64,000 bases of DNA from DASQUK01 sp046726215 (GTDB taxonomy: Bacteria; Actinomycetota; Acidimicrobiia; Acidimicrobiales; VFJN01). The position numbers and the translations under genes are program-made. The notes beneath the pieces were generated by a model. The model was not told the DNA's origin, searched no databases, and saw nothing but the letters and a program-made list of their open reading frames with translations. Numbering within the stretch: the stretch's first letter is position 1; every line of letters begins with the position of its first letter. Below are positions 51,473 to 59,394 of this stretch, one piece after another. Location of the stretch: positions 29,520 through 93,519 of the forward strand of contig JBKPAA010000017.1 of the NCBI GenBank assembly GCA_046726215.1. Reading direction: 5' to 3'.

Positions 51473-52366
51473 TCAGCCCAGCGACTTGAGGGCCAGCCGC
51501 AGCTCGTCGTTCATGCTCGCCGGCACCTCGTAGCCCTCCTCGTCCCGGATCTCCGCGAAGCGGTCGCGCACGGCTTCCGCCGTCAGCTTCGGGTCGACGA
51601 TGCCCTTGGTGACCCCCAGGAACACCCTCGCCACCCGGCCGCCGCCAAGGGTGTAGATCTCGCCCGTCACCGGGCAGTCCTCGTGGGCCAGGAAGACCAC
51701 CAGCGGCGTCACCGACTCGGGGAGCAGCTTGTCGGCGATCGGGCCGAGAAGATCCTCGGTCATCCGGGTCTTGGCCACCGGAGCGATGGCATTGACCTTG
51801 ATGTTGTTCTTGGCTCCCTCGACGGCGAGCACCCGGGTGAGGCCGACGAGGCCCAGCTTGGCGGCGCCGTAGTTGGTCTGACCGAAGTTGCCGAACAGGC
51901 CCGCTCCCGAGCTGGTGTTGACGATGCGGCCGTAGCTCTGCGCCCGCATGTGCTCCCACGCCGGCTGGCTGACGTGGAACGCCCCCCGGAGGTGGACGTC
52001 CAGCACCGGGTTGACGTTGTCGGGCCCCATGTTCTTGAACGATGCGTCGCGCAGGATGCCGGCGTTGTTGATCAGGATGTCGACCTGACCGAAGCGGTCG
52101 AGCGCGGTCTGCACGATGGCCCGGCCACCCTCCGGTGTGGCCACCGAGTCGTAGTTGGCCACGGCGTCGCCGCCGGCCGCCGTGATCTCGTCGACGACGG
52201 CCTGCGCTGCGGTCGTGCCGCTGCCGGTTCCGTCGACCGACCCTCCGAGGTCGTTGACGACCACCAGTGCGCCTCGGCGGGCCAGATCGAGCGCGTGGGA
52301 GCGTCCCAGGCCCCCGCCGGCGCCGGTGATGATCGCGACCTTGCCATCGAATCCGAGATCGGCCAT
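51473..52366 (-). CDS. SDR (HSD17B4-like 3-hydroxyacyl-CoA dehydrogenase type)
   Basis: A 297-residue dehydrogenase. It has TGAGGGLGRSHALDLARRGA at residues 14-33, NDLGGSVDGTGSGTTAAQAVVDEI typical of the peroxisomal multifunctional type-2 dehydrogenase domain, NNAGILRDASFKNM, and the YGAAK catalytic pair preceded by NTSSGAGLFGNFGQTN. The role is most probably oxidation of a 3-hydroxyacyl-CoA in beta-oxidation, in line with the nearby synthetase and dehydrogenase. ATG 52366 is used. The PadR gene is 65 bp downstream. Confidence 0.88.
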   Translation of the reverse strand: MADLGFDGKVAIITGAGGGLGRSHALDLARRGALVVVNDLGGSVDGTGSGTTAAQAVVDEITAAGGDAVANYDSVATPEGGRAIVQTALDRFGQVDILINNAGILRDASFKNMGPDNVNPVLDVHLRGAFHVSQPAWEHMRAQSYGRIVNTSSGAGLFGNFGQTNYGAAKLGLVGLTRVLAVEGAKNNIKVNAIAPVAKTRMTEDLLGPIADKLLPESVTPLVVFLAHEDCPVTGEIYTLGGGRVARVFLGVTKGIVDPKLTAEAVRDRFAEIRDEEGYEVPASMNDELRLALKSLG

Positions 52367-52539
52367 TCGAGGAAGACTACGGGTCGGTCACAGACCGACG
52401 CCATGAGGGGTGGCGGGTGGGGGTCGGGCCGGGGCGTAGAGGGGTGTTTCCCGGCGCCCCGAATCGATCGCGGGCGTATCGGGCCGTGGCTACGGCCGCC
52501 GACTGAGCCAGCCGGCGGGAACAACGGGGCGAACGCGCA

Positions 52540-53196
52540 TCAGGTCCCGACCGCCATGTAGCGGATGCGTTCCGCGATGTGCACGGCATGATCACCGAGG
52601 CGCTCGTAGAACCGCCCCACGAGGGTCGCCTGCATCGCGTCGGGCAGGGCGATGTCGGCCTTTCCCAGCTCGTCGACCAACTGGTCGTGCAGGCTGTCGA
52701 TGCGGTCGTCGGTGGTGTCGAGGCGCTCGGCCGCGTCGGCGTCGCGCTCGGCCCATGCATCGGCCGCGCCCTGCCACATCTCGACGCAGGTGGTGCCCAG
52801 CTGCTCCAGCATGCCCCGCACGGTGGGCGTGAGGCGCAGGGCCAGCCCCGTTGCGGCTCGCTGGGCGATGTGCTCGGCGAGATCGCCACTGCGCTCCAGC
52901 TCGGGGACGATTCGCAGGACGGACACCAGGTACCGCATGTCGCGGGCCATCGGCGCCTGCGTGACCAGCTCACGCTCGGCCACCTGCTCGACGTCGGCCT
53001 CCAGCTGATCGACGAGCGCGTCGCGGCCTGCCAGCTGGCGGGCCATCTCGGTGTCGCCGGCGAGCAGCGAGTCCGACGCCGCCGCCACGCCTTCGGTCAC
53101 GAGCGCGAACAGGCGGATGACCCGCGCGTCGATCTCGTCGAGCTGCTGGTGGAAGCGCTTGCGCAGCTCGTGCGAGGGTTCGAACGGCTCGGACAC
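52540..53196 (-). CDS. phoU: Phosphate signalling protein PhoU
   Basis: A 218-residue PhoU with two three-helix repeats. The first includes FHQQLDEIDARVIRLFALVTEGVAAASDSLL, with VTQAPMARDMRYLVSVLRIVPELERSGDLAEHIAQ, which carries the metal-site acidic motif; the second includes LGKADIALPDAMQATLVGRFYERLGDHAVHIAERIRYM. It would restrain the phosphate uptake and two-component system, although no pst genes are in the window. GTG 53196 fits best; an in-frame start lies at 53232. Confidence 0.92.
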   Translation of the reverse strand: MSEPFEPSHELRKRFHQQLDEIDARVIRLFALVTEGVAAASDSLLAGDTEMARQLAGRDALVDQLEADVEQVAERELVTQAPMARDMRYLVSVLRIVPELERSGDLAEHIAQRAATGLALRLTPTVRGMLEQLGTTCVEMWQGAADAWAERDADAAERLDTTDDRIDSLHDQLVDELGKADIALPDAMQATLVGRFYERLGDHAVHIAERIRYMAVGT

Positions 53197-53315
53197 GGGC
53201 GCACCGTACCGCCCGTTCCCGGCGGACATCACGCATCGGTCACCGGCAGGTGATCGGCAACAATCCGGCGGCTCTCGGGCGGCCCTCCCGCGGCTTCGCG
53301 GCGGCTATCCGGCGG

Positions 53316-54929
53316 CTATCCGGCGGCCGAGTGGTCGATGGCGTACGCCCTCAGCAGCTTGTAGTCGACCTTCCCGTTGGGCGCCCGGCCGATGGAATCG
53401 ATGATGAAGACCCGCCTGGGCGCCTTGTAGATCGCCAGCTTGGAGCGGACGTGAGCGATGACGTCGTCGGACTCGACCTCGGCGCCGTCGACCACCTCGA
53501 CCACCGCGGTGACCGCCTCCCCGAAGCGCTCGTCGGGGATGCCGACCGCCACGGCATCGCGTATACCCGGGTAGGTCTTGACCGCCTCCTCGACCTCTTC
53601 GGGGAAGACCTTCTCGCCGGCGGTGTTGATGACCACCGAACCCCGACCCAGCAGCGTCAGGCTGCCGTCGGCCTCCACCTGGGCGTAGTCGCCGGGGCAC
53701 GAGTAGCGCCGACCCTCGAACTCGATGAACGTCGCCGCCGTCTTCTCCGGGTCCTTGTAGTAGCCGACCGGCTGGTGCCCGCCCACCGCCACCCGGCCGA
53801 TCTCACCGGAACCCGGCTCGGCTCGGCGGCCGTCGTCGGTGATGACGATCGTGTCCTCGCCCAGCACGAACTTCGCCGTGTCGCTGGCCGTGGTGCCCGA
53901 GGACACCGACTGGCCCATCCCGATCGCCTCGGACGACGAGAAGGCGTCGACCAACAGCATGTTGGGGTGGTGCCTGAGCAGGCCTTGCTTGACCGGTTCG
54001 CTGAACATCACCCCCGACGAGGCGACCAGGAACAAGCTGGCGAGGTCCCATCGCCTCGGGTACTCGTCCAGGGCCTTGAGCATGGGCTTACCGAAGGCGT
54101 CGCCGACGATCGCGATCTGGTTGACCCGCTCACGCTCGATCGTGTCGAAGAGCTCCTCGATGTCGAGGCGGCGCGACGTGAGCGTCACCGTGCTCCCGCC
54201 GAGCGCCAGGCAGATGAGCTGCGTGTACAGGCCGGTGCCGTGCATGAGCGGGCAGGCCGGCAGGCCCACGGGTCCCACGTCCTTGACCTGGTCACGGACG
54301 ACCGCCGGGTCGGGCTCGGCATCCTTGTAGACGGGGTTCACCTGGGGGACGAGGTTGCGGAACAGGTCGTCCTGCCGCCACATCACGCCCTTGGGCATGC
54401 CGGTGGTCCCGCCGGTGTAGAGCATGATCAGTTGGTCGCCGTCACGTCCCCACGGCGCCTCGACCCGCTCGGAGCGGGCGACGGCCGCGTCCTCGTAGGC
54501 GATCGCCCAGTCGGGCCGGGGGCCGCTGCCGTCATCGACCCACAGCCAGGTGGTCACCCGGGGGACCCGCGGCCGGATGCGCTCGATCGTGTCGGTGAAA
54601 GCGCCGTGGAAGACGACGGCCACGCAATCGGCGTTGTCCCACAGGTAGACGAGCTCGTCGTCCTGGTACCGGTAGTTGGTGTTGATCGGGACCAGGCCGG
54701 CCTTGAACGCAGCGAACATCGACTCGATGTACTCGGGGCAGTTGTAGAGGTACTGAGCCACCTTGTCCTGATCGGCCACGCCGGCGTCGAGCAGGGTCTG
54801 TGCCACGCCGTTGGCCCGGCGGTCGAACTCGCTCCAGCTGATGCGCCGATCGCCCTGTATCTGGCTCGGGGCGTCCGGAAGCCGCTGGGCGATGACCTCC
54901 CAGACATCGGCGAAGTTCCAGCCTGACAT
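53316..54929 (-). CDS. Acyl-CoA synthetase (FadD-like)
   Basis: A 537-residue adenylate-forming ligase that activates a carboxylic acid with ATP and CoA. The P-loop-like motif is MLYTGGTTGMPKGVMW; DAFSSSEAIGMG, RYSCPGDYAQVEADGSLTLLGRGSVVINTAGEKVFPEEVEEAVK and the final GKVDYKLLR with its catalytic Lys are all present. The N-terminal FADVWEVIAQRLPDAP resembles mycobacterial FadD19- or FadD17-type steroid-acid ligases. ATG 54929 has AAGGAGG upstream. It is divergent from an acyl-CoA dehydrogenase across 81 bp, a likely shared control region. Confidence 0.9.
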   Translation of the reverse strand: MSGWNFADVWEVIAQRLPDAPSQIQGDRRISWSEFDRRANGVAQTLLDAGVADQDKVAQYLYNCPEYIESMFAAFKAGLVPINTNYRYQDDELVYLWDNADCVAVVFHGAFTDTIERIRPRVPRVTTWLWVDDGSGPRPDWAIAYEDAAVARSERVEAPWGRDGDQLIMLYTGGTTGMPKGVMWRQDDLFRNLVPQVNPVYKDAEPDPAVVRDQVKDVGPVGLPACPLMHGTGLYTQLICLALGGSTVTLTSRRLDIEELFDTIERERVNQIAIVGDAFGKPMLKALDEYPRRWDLASLFLVASSGVMFSEPVKQGLLRHHPNMLLVDAFSSSEAIGMGQSVSSGTTASDTAKFVLGEDTIVITDDGRRAEPGSGEIGRVAVGGHQPVGYYKDPEKTAATFIEFEGRRYSCPGDYAQVEADGSLTLLGRGSVVINTAGEKVFPEEVEEAVKTYPGIRDAVAVGIPDERFGEAVTAVVEVVDGAEVESDDVIAHVRSKLAIYKAPRRVFIIDSIGRAPNGKVDYKLLRAYAIDHSAAG

Positions 54930-55010
54930 CGATGCCTCCTTGGGGGATCGCCGGCTCGTCGGAGGGTAGCGGTTGGGTCGGAAACGGCCCACCCCACGTA
55001 GGGTCCTCGT

Positions 55011-56123
55011 GTGGACTTCGAGCTGCCGAGTGACGATGACCCGCGGCGCGCCGAGGTGCGGGCGTGGCTGGACGAGCACCCGTCGCCGTCGGGCCGTGAG
55101 CTGGCCGATGCGGGGCTTGTGGCGCCCCATTGGCCCAAGCCCTACGGGTTGGGCGCCGACCCCGTGCACCAGCTGGTCATCGACGAAGAGCTGCGGCGGG
55201 TGGGTGTCGCCTGGCCCGCCAACCCGGTGGGGATCGGCTGGGCCGGTCCGACGCTGCTCTACGCCGGCAGCGAGGCGCAGAAGGAGCGCTACCTGCCTCC
55301 GCTGCTGTCGGGCGACGAGATCTGGTGCCAGCTCTTCAGTGAGCCCGGCGCCGGCTCGGACCTGGCGTCGCTGACCACCCGCGCGGTGCGGGATGGCGAC
55401 GAGTGGGTGGTCACCGGCCAGAAGATCTGGACCTCGCTCGCCCACGAGGCCCGCTTCGGGATCCTCATCGCACGGACCGATCCCGACGTGCCCAAGCACC
55501 GCGGCATCTCGTACTTCGTCTGTCCTATGGACGCGCCGGGCGTGACGGTTCGTCCGATCGTCGAGATGACGGGCGCCCACATGTTCAACGAGGTCTTCTT
55601 GGACGAGGTGCGCCTGTCGGCGGACAGACTGGTCGGGGAGGAGGGCCGGGGGTGGGAGCTTGCGAAGGTGACGCTGGCCAACGAGCGGGTCTCCCTGTCG
55701 ACGGGCGGCGGGTTGTGGGGTCGGGGGCCCGCCGCCGAGGACCTGCTGGCCATCGTGCGGTCCCGAGGACCGGTGGCCGACCCGATGCTGCGCGACCGGA
55801 TCGTCCGCCTCCACATCGAGGGCGAGCTGCTGCGCCTCATCCGCCTGCGGACGGTGAGCGCCCAGATTCGCGGCGAGCCTCCGGGACCGGAGGCGTCCGT
55901 CCGCAAGGTGCTGGCCGACGAGCATGGTCAGCGGCTGTTCGGGTTGGCCAAGGACCTTGCGGGGCCGGCAGGGCTGCTCACCGACAGCGGACCGCTCGGT
56001 GTCCCGGTCGACCTCTGGCACTACGGGTTCCTGTTTGCCCCGGCCCTGACCGTGGGGGGCGGAACCGGCGAGGTCCAGCGGAACATCATCGGCGAGCGGG
56101 TGCTGGGGCTACCGCACGACTGA
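55011..56123 (+). CDS. Acyl-CoA dehydrogenase
   Basis: A 370-residue acyl-CoA dehydrogenase. WCQLFSEPGAGSDLAS and VVTGQKIWTSLAHEARF are the flavin and substrate strands; PKHRGISYFVCPMDAPGVTVRPIVEMTGAHMFNEVFLDEVRL is the middle domain; the tail is GGGTGEVQRNIIGERVLGLP. It resembles the steroid-related FadE class and the second half of the fused enzyme at the start of the window. GTG 55011 is divergent from the synthetase gene, so the substrate is probably that enzyme's acyl-CoA product. Confidence 0.9.
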   Translation: MDFELPSDDDPRRAEVRAWLDEHPSPSGRELADAGLVAPHWPKPYGLGADPVHQLVIDEELRRVGVAWPANPVGIGWAGPTLLYAGSEAQKERYLPPLLSGDEIWCQLFSEPGAGSDLASLTTRAVRDGDEWVVTGQKIWTSLAHEARFGILIARTDPDVPKHRGISYFVCPMDAPGVTVRPIVEMTGAHMFNEVFLDEVRLSADRLVGEEGRGWELAKVTLANERVSLSTGGGLWGRGPAAEDLLAIVRSRGPVADPMLRDRIVRLHIEGELLRLIRLRTVSAQIRGEPPGPEASVRKVLADEHGQRLFGLAKDLAGPAGLLTDSGPLGVPVDLWHYGFLFAPALTVGGGTGEVQRNIIGERVLGLPHD

Positions 56124-56132
56124 CCCCGGGGT

Positions 56133-57416
56133 TCAGGCGGCGGCGGGTTCGACGCCGGTGCCGACGTGATCGGTCGACGCCGGCCGCGGTTGCGAGGCCC
56201 GCCCCAGGGCCCGCATCTGGCGCGCCGTCCACGCTGCGGCGAGACCGGTGGCCAACCCGCCCAGGGCCAAGGCGACCCGGACGTCGGTCAGCTCCGAAAG
56301 CGCCCCGATGATCGGGCTGCCGATCGGGGTCGATCCGAGGAACACGACGGTGAGCAGGGCCAGCACCCGCCCCCGCATCGGCGGGGCCGCCTCCAGCTGG
56401 ACCACCGTGTTGGCGCCCGAGATCATCAACACGTTGCTGAAGCCCACCACCAACGTGGCCAGGACCGCCAATGGCAGGGTCGGCGCTGCTGCCAGCGCCA
56501 GGGTGGCGAGCGCCAGCCCGACGCCGGACCGCACCAGGAACTGCAGGCCGACGGTAGTCCGTCGGGCCACGACCAGGGCCCCGACCACCGACCCGAGGCT
56601 GAGCGTGGCGAACAACATGGTGAACGTCGAAGCCGTGCCATGGAAGGTGCGCTCGGCCAGCAGCGGAAGGGTCACCTGGTAGTTGAACGCCAGCGTGCCG
56701 ACCACGGCAATGAGGATGATGGGAAGGCGCAGCTCCGGCGTCCGCCACAGGTAGCGGAGGCCCTCCCGGAGCTGCCCCTTGGCCTTGGCGACCCGGGGCG
56801 ACGAGCGGAACAGCGCACGGTTCATGCGCAGCAGCGCCACGATCACCGCCATATAGGTCACGGCGTTCACCACGAAGCACACGCCGGCCCCGGGCCCGGC
56901 GATGAGCAGGCCGGCCAGGGCGGGCCCCACGACCCGCGAGCCGGTCATCAGCGCGCTGTTGAGCCCGACGGCGTTGGGGACGTCGGGCTCCGGCACCAGC
57001 TCGACGACGAGCGCCCGGCGGGAGGGGTTGTCGAATGCGTTGATGATCCCGAATGCGAGCGACAGCCCGAACAGCGCGCCGACCGTGATGCGGTCGCTGA
57101 GCGTGAGCACCGACAGCGTCACGGCCAGGATCAGGAACGCCGACTGGGTGCAGAGCATCAGCCGATGGCGATCGACGCGGTCGGCGATCACACCCGACCA
57201 GGCGCCGAGCACCAGGATGGGCAGGTACTCGGCCGCCGTGACCAGTCCGAGGGCGATGCCGCTGCCGGTGAGCGCGAAGACCAACCAGGTGATCGCCACC
57301 GACTGCATCCACGTGCCGGCCTGGCTGATGAGCTGGCCCGCGAAGAAGAGGCGGAAGTTGCGGCTGGCGAACGACCGGAAGGTGGCGTGACCGGCGAGCC
57401 GCAGGCGCTCGGTCAC
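56133..57416 (-). CDS. MFS transporter
   Basis: A 427-residue major facilitator with about 12 membrane helices, of the MFS_3/EntS-like type. Features are FRSFASRNFRLFFAGQLISQAGTWMQ (family N-terminus), SGVIADRVDRHRLML between helices 2 and 3, FNYQVTLPLLAER and PPMRGRVLALLTVVFLGSTPIGSPIIG in the second half. It probably exports a small hydrophobic compound. GTG 57416 overlaps the MarR gene's stop by four bases, so expression is coupled to that regulator. Confidence 0.9.
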   Translation of the reverse strand: MTERLRLAGHATFRSFASRNFRLFFAGQLISQAGTWMQSVAITWLVFALTGSGIALGLVTAAEYLPILVLGAWSGVIADRVDRHRLMLCTQSAFLILAVTLSVLTLSDRITVGALFGLSLAFGIINAFDNPSRRALVVELVPEPDVPNAVGLNSALMTGSRVVGPALAGLLIAGPGAGVCFVVNAVTYMAVIVALLRMNRALFRSSPRVAKAKGQLREGLRYLWRTPELRLPIILIAVVGTLAFNYQVTLPLLAERTFHGTASTFTMLFATLSLGSVVGALVVARRTTVGLQFLVRSGVGLALATLALAAAPTLPLAVLATLVVGFSNVLMISGANTVVQLEAAPPMRGRVLALLTVVFLGSTPIGSPIIGALSELTDVRVALALGGLATGLAAAWTARQMRALGRASQPRPASTDHVGTGVEPAAA

Positions 57417-57865
57417 GCGTGCACCCTCACGCCGGCCAGCCCTTCGAGCGCGTCGATGGCGTCGTGCAGGCGGCGCACGGCGTCCGGTCCGAGCTCTTCG
57501 AGCCTGAGGGCGAGGAACGCGTTGCGCCGGGCCCGGCTGTGCTCGAGGCGCCGGCGCCCCTCGGGGGTGGCCGACACCCGGGTGATGCGGCGGTCGAACG
57601 GGTCGACGGTCCGATCGACGAGGCCCTCCTCCTCGAGGCGGGCGATCACCTTGGTGATCGTGGGTGGTGTCACCTGCTCGGCGGCGGCCAGGTCCCCGAG
57701 TGTGATCGGGCCCCTCAGCTCGATCGTGCCGAGTGCCGACTGCTGCGACGGCGAGAGGCCGGTGTCGGCCTCCTGGCGCAGCCGGCGGTGGAGCCGGGCA
57801 GACGCCAGCCGCAGGCGCCCGGCAAGCTCGGTGATCTCGAAGTCGCTGGGGTTCGGACCGGCCAT
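57413..57865 (-). CDS. MarR family transcriptional regulator
   Basis: A 150-residue MarR repressor: EITELAGRLRLASARLHRRL, then GLSPSQQSALGTIELRGPITLGDLAAAEQVTPPTITKVIARLEEEGLVDRTVDPFDRRITRVSATPEG, which carries the winged helix with the D-x-R wing motif. It would repress the MFS exporter gene it overlaps, and itself. ATG 57865 is adopted; GTG 57868 is one codon further up. A 12-bp perfect palindrome lies directly upstream. Confidence 0.92.
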   Translation of the reverse strand: MAGPNPSDFEITELAGRLRLASARLHRRLRQEADTGLSPSQQSALGTIELRGPITLGDLAAAEQVTPPTITKVIARLEEEGLVDRTVDPFDRRITRVSATPEGRRRLEHSRARRNAFLALRLEELGPDAVRRLHDAIDALEGLAGVRVHA

Positions 57866-57875
57866 CACTTCACCA

Positions 57876-57887
57876 AACTAATTAGTT
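57876..57887. promoter_or_regulatory. Palindromic MarR operator candidate
   Basis: The perfect palindrome AACTAATTAGTT lies 11 bp upstream of the MarR start, in otherwise GC-rich DNA. A related half-site, AACTATT, follows at 57893-57899. The position between the MarR gene and the divergent small gene at 57957 suits an autoregulatory operator. Binding is inferred. Confidence 0.6.
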
Positions 57888-57956
57888 GGGCGAACTATTC
57901 CAACCGGCCCGCGAGATTCGGGCGATCACCGGCAGATTTGGCAGGATCATGGGCGT

Positions 57957-58343
57957 ATGGCCAAGGCTGCGTTGGACGGGTTCAAGCGCAACGAGCGGGT
58001 GAAGAACCTCGACGACCTGCCTGGGGTACCGGCGGGCACCAGGGGACGCGTCTACCTGGTCGAGGGTTTCACCTGGACGCGCTACCGGGTGTTGTTCGAC
58101 AACGGCGTCGACATCGGCTCGCTCGACGGTGCGGTGCTCGCCCGCCCCCGCGACTTCGGCTCGGCGCTGGAACGGCGGGAGCAGGCGGCGGCGGCCGCCG
58201 AGGCGGCGGCCGAAGAAGCCGAGGCGGCGGCCGAGGAGGGCGCCGCCACCGGTGGCGAAGGCAAGACGGTGAACGGCGTGTCGGTGCCGGCCCACCTGCT
58301 CGACCGTTCGAAGCGGGCGCGGGAGCGCCTGGCTGCGGCCTAG
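57957..58343 (+). CDS. Small SH3-like conserved actinobacterial protein with Ala/Glu coiled coil
   Basis: A 128-residue protein. Residues 1-70 make a small beta domain (GTRGRVYLVEGFTWTRYRVLFDNGVDIGSLDGAVLARP), which I regard as an SH3- or KOW-like fold seen in actinobacterial hypothetical proteins. A helical stretch rich in Ala and Glu follows (ALERREQAAAAAEAAAEEAE) and a short C-terminal VNGVSVPAHLLDRSKRARERL. The function is unknown. It precedes an LLM oxidoreductase by 16 bp, and so may share its mRNA. Confidence 0.72.
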   Translation: MAKAALDGFKRNERVKNLDDLPGVPAGTRGRVYLVEGFTWTRYRVLFDNGVDIGSLDGAVLARPRDFGSALERREQAAAAAEAAAEEAEAAAEEGAATGGEGKTVNGVSVPAHLLDRSKRARERLAAA

Positions 58344-58359
58344 GGCGGGGGATCGACGG

Positions 58360-59394
58360 ATGAAGCTCAGCATGCCGCTCAGCTACGCAGGCGGTTTCAA
58401 GGAGTCGGCCGACCAGGCCACGGAGCTGGAGGCGGCGGGGCTCGACATGGTGTGGGTGGCCGAGGCCTACGGCTTCGACGCGGTGAGCCTCATGGGCTAC
58501 CTGGCGGCCGTCACCGAGCGCCTCGAGATCGGCGCCGCCATCCTCCCCATCTACACCCGGACCCCGACCCTGCTCGCCATGACCGCCGCCGGCGTCGACG
58601 CCCTGTCCGACGGCCGCTGCGTGCTGGGCCTCGGCGCCTCGGGCCCCCAGGTCATCGAGGGGTGGCACGGCGTCCCCTACACCGAGCCGGTGAGCCGCAC
58701 CCGCGAGATCATCGAGATCTGCCGGAAGGTCTGGACCCGCGAGCGGGTCACCCATGACGGCCGGTCCTACACGCTGCCGCTGCCACCCGACCAGGGCACA
58801 GGTCTCGGCAAGCCGCTCAAGCTGATCCCCACGCCGGTGCGGGACCGCGTCCCCATCTATGTCGCGTCGCTGGGACCCCGCAACGTCCGGATGACCGCCG
58901 AAATCGCCGACGGCTGGCTGCCGATCTTCTACCTGCCCGAGAAGGTCGACGAGGTTTGGGGACCCGACCTGGCGGCGGGTGCGGCGAAGCGGCCGCCCGA
59001 GCTGGGCCCCCTCGAGGTCGTGGCCGGAGGCCTGCTGGCGGTGGGCGACGACGCCGCCGACCTCCGCGACCTCGCCCGGCCCATGCTGGCGCTCTATGTC
59101 GGGGGCATGGGCGCCAAGGGCCGCAACTTCTACAACGACCTGGTCCGACGGTTCGGTTACGAGGCCGAGGCCGAGAAGATCCAGGATCTCTACCTCGACG
59201 GTCACAAGGACGAGGCAGCCGCCGCCATCCCGCGCGGGCTGCTCGAGGCTGCGACCATCTGCGGCCCCGAGGGCTACGTGCGCGATCGGCTCGCCGCCTA
59301 CAAGGACAGCGGCGTTACGGTCCTCAATGTGACACCGATCGCTGCCGACGTCCCCGCCCTGGTCGGTCGGCTCAAGGAGTGGCTTGGTAGCTGA
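58360..59394 (+). CDS. LLM class F420-dependent oxidoreductase (TIGR03559-like)
   Basis: A 344-residue luciferase-like enzyme: MKLSMPLSYAGGFKESADQ, MVWVAEAYGFDAVSLMGYLAA, EIGAAILPIYTRTPTLLAMTAAGVDALSDGR, LGLGASGPQVIEGWHGVPY, and VPIYVASLGPRNVRMTAEIADGWLPIFY all match the F420 LLM group. It is overlapped by the next gene, an aldehyde dehydrogenase, by 11 bp, and the two probably act on successive oxidation states of one compound. ATG 58360 is clear. Confidence 0.92.
   Translation: MKLSMPLSYAGGFKESADQATELEAAGLDMVWVAEAYGFDAVSLMGYLAAVTERLEIGAAILPIYTRTPTLLAMTAAGVDALSDGRCVLGLGASGPQVIEGWHGVPYTEPVSRTREIIEICRKVWTRERVTHDGRSYTLPLPPDQGTGLGKPLKLIPTPVRDRVPIYVASLGPRNVRMTAEIADGWLPIFYLPEKVDEVWGPDLAAGAAKRPPELGPLEVVAGGLLAVGDDAADLRDLARPMLALYVGGMGAKGRNFYNDLVRRFGYEAEAEKIQDLYLDGHKDEAAAAIPRGLLEAATICGPEGYVRDRLAAYKDSGVTVLNVTPIAADVPALVGRLKEWLGS

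Noticed and set aside
53250..54926. A 558-codon plus-strand open frame
   Set aside because: It lies opposite the acyl-CoA synthetase gene, whose motifs are complete; the opposite strand shows none.
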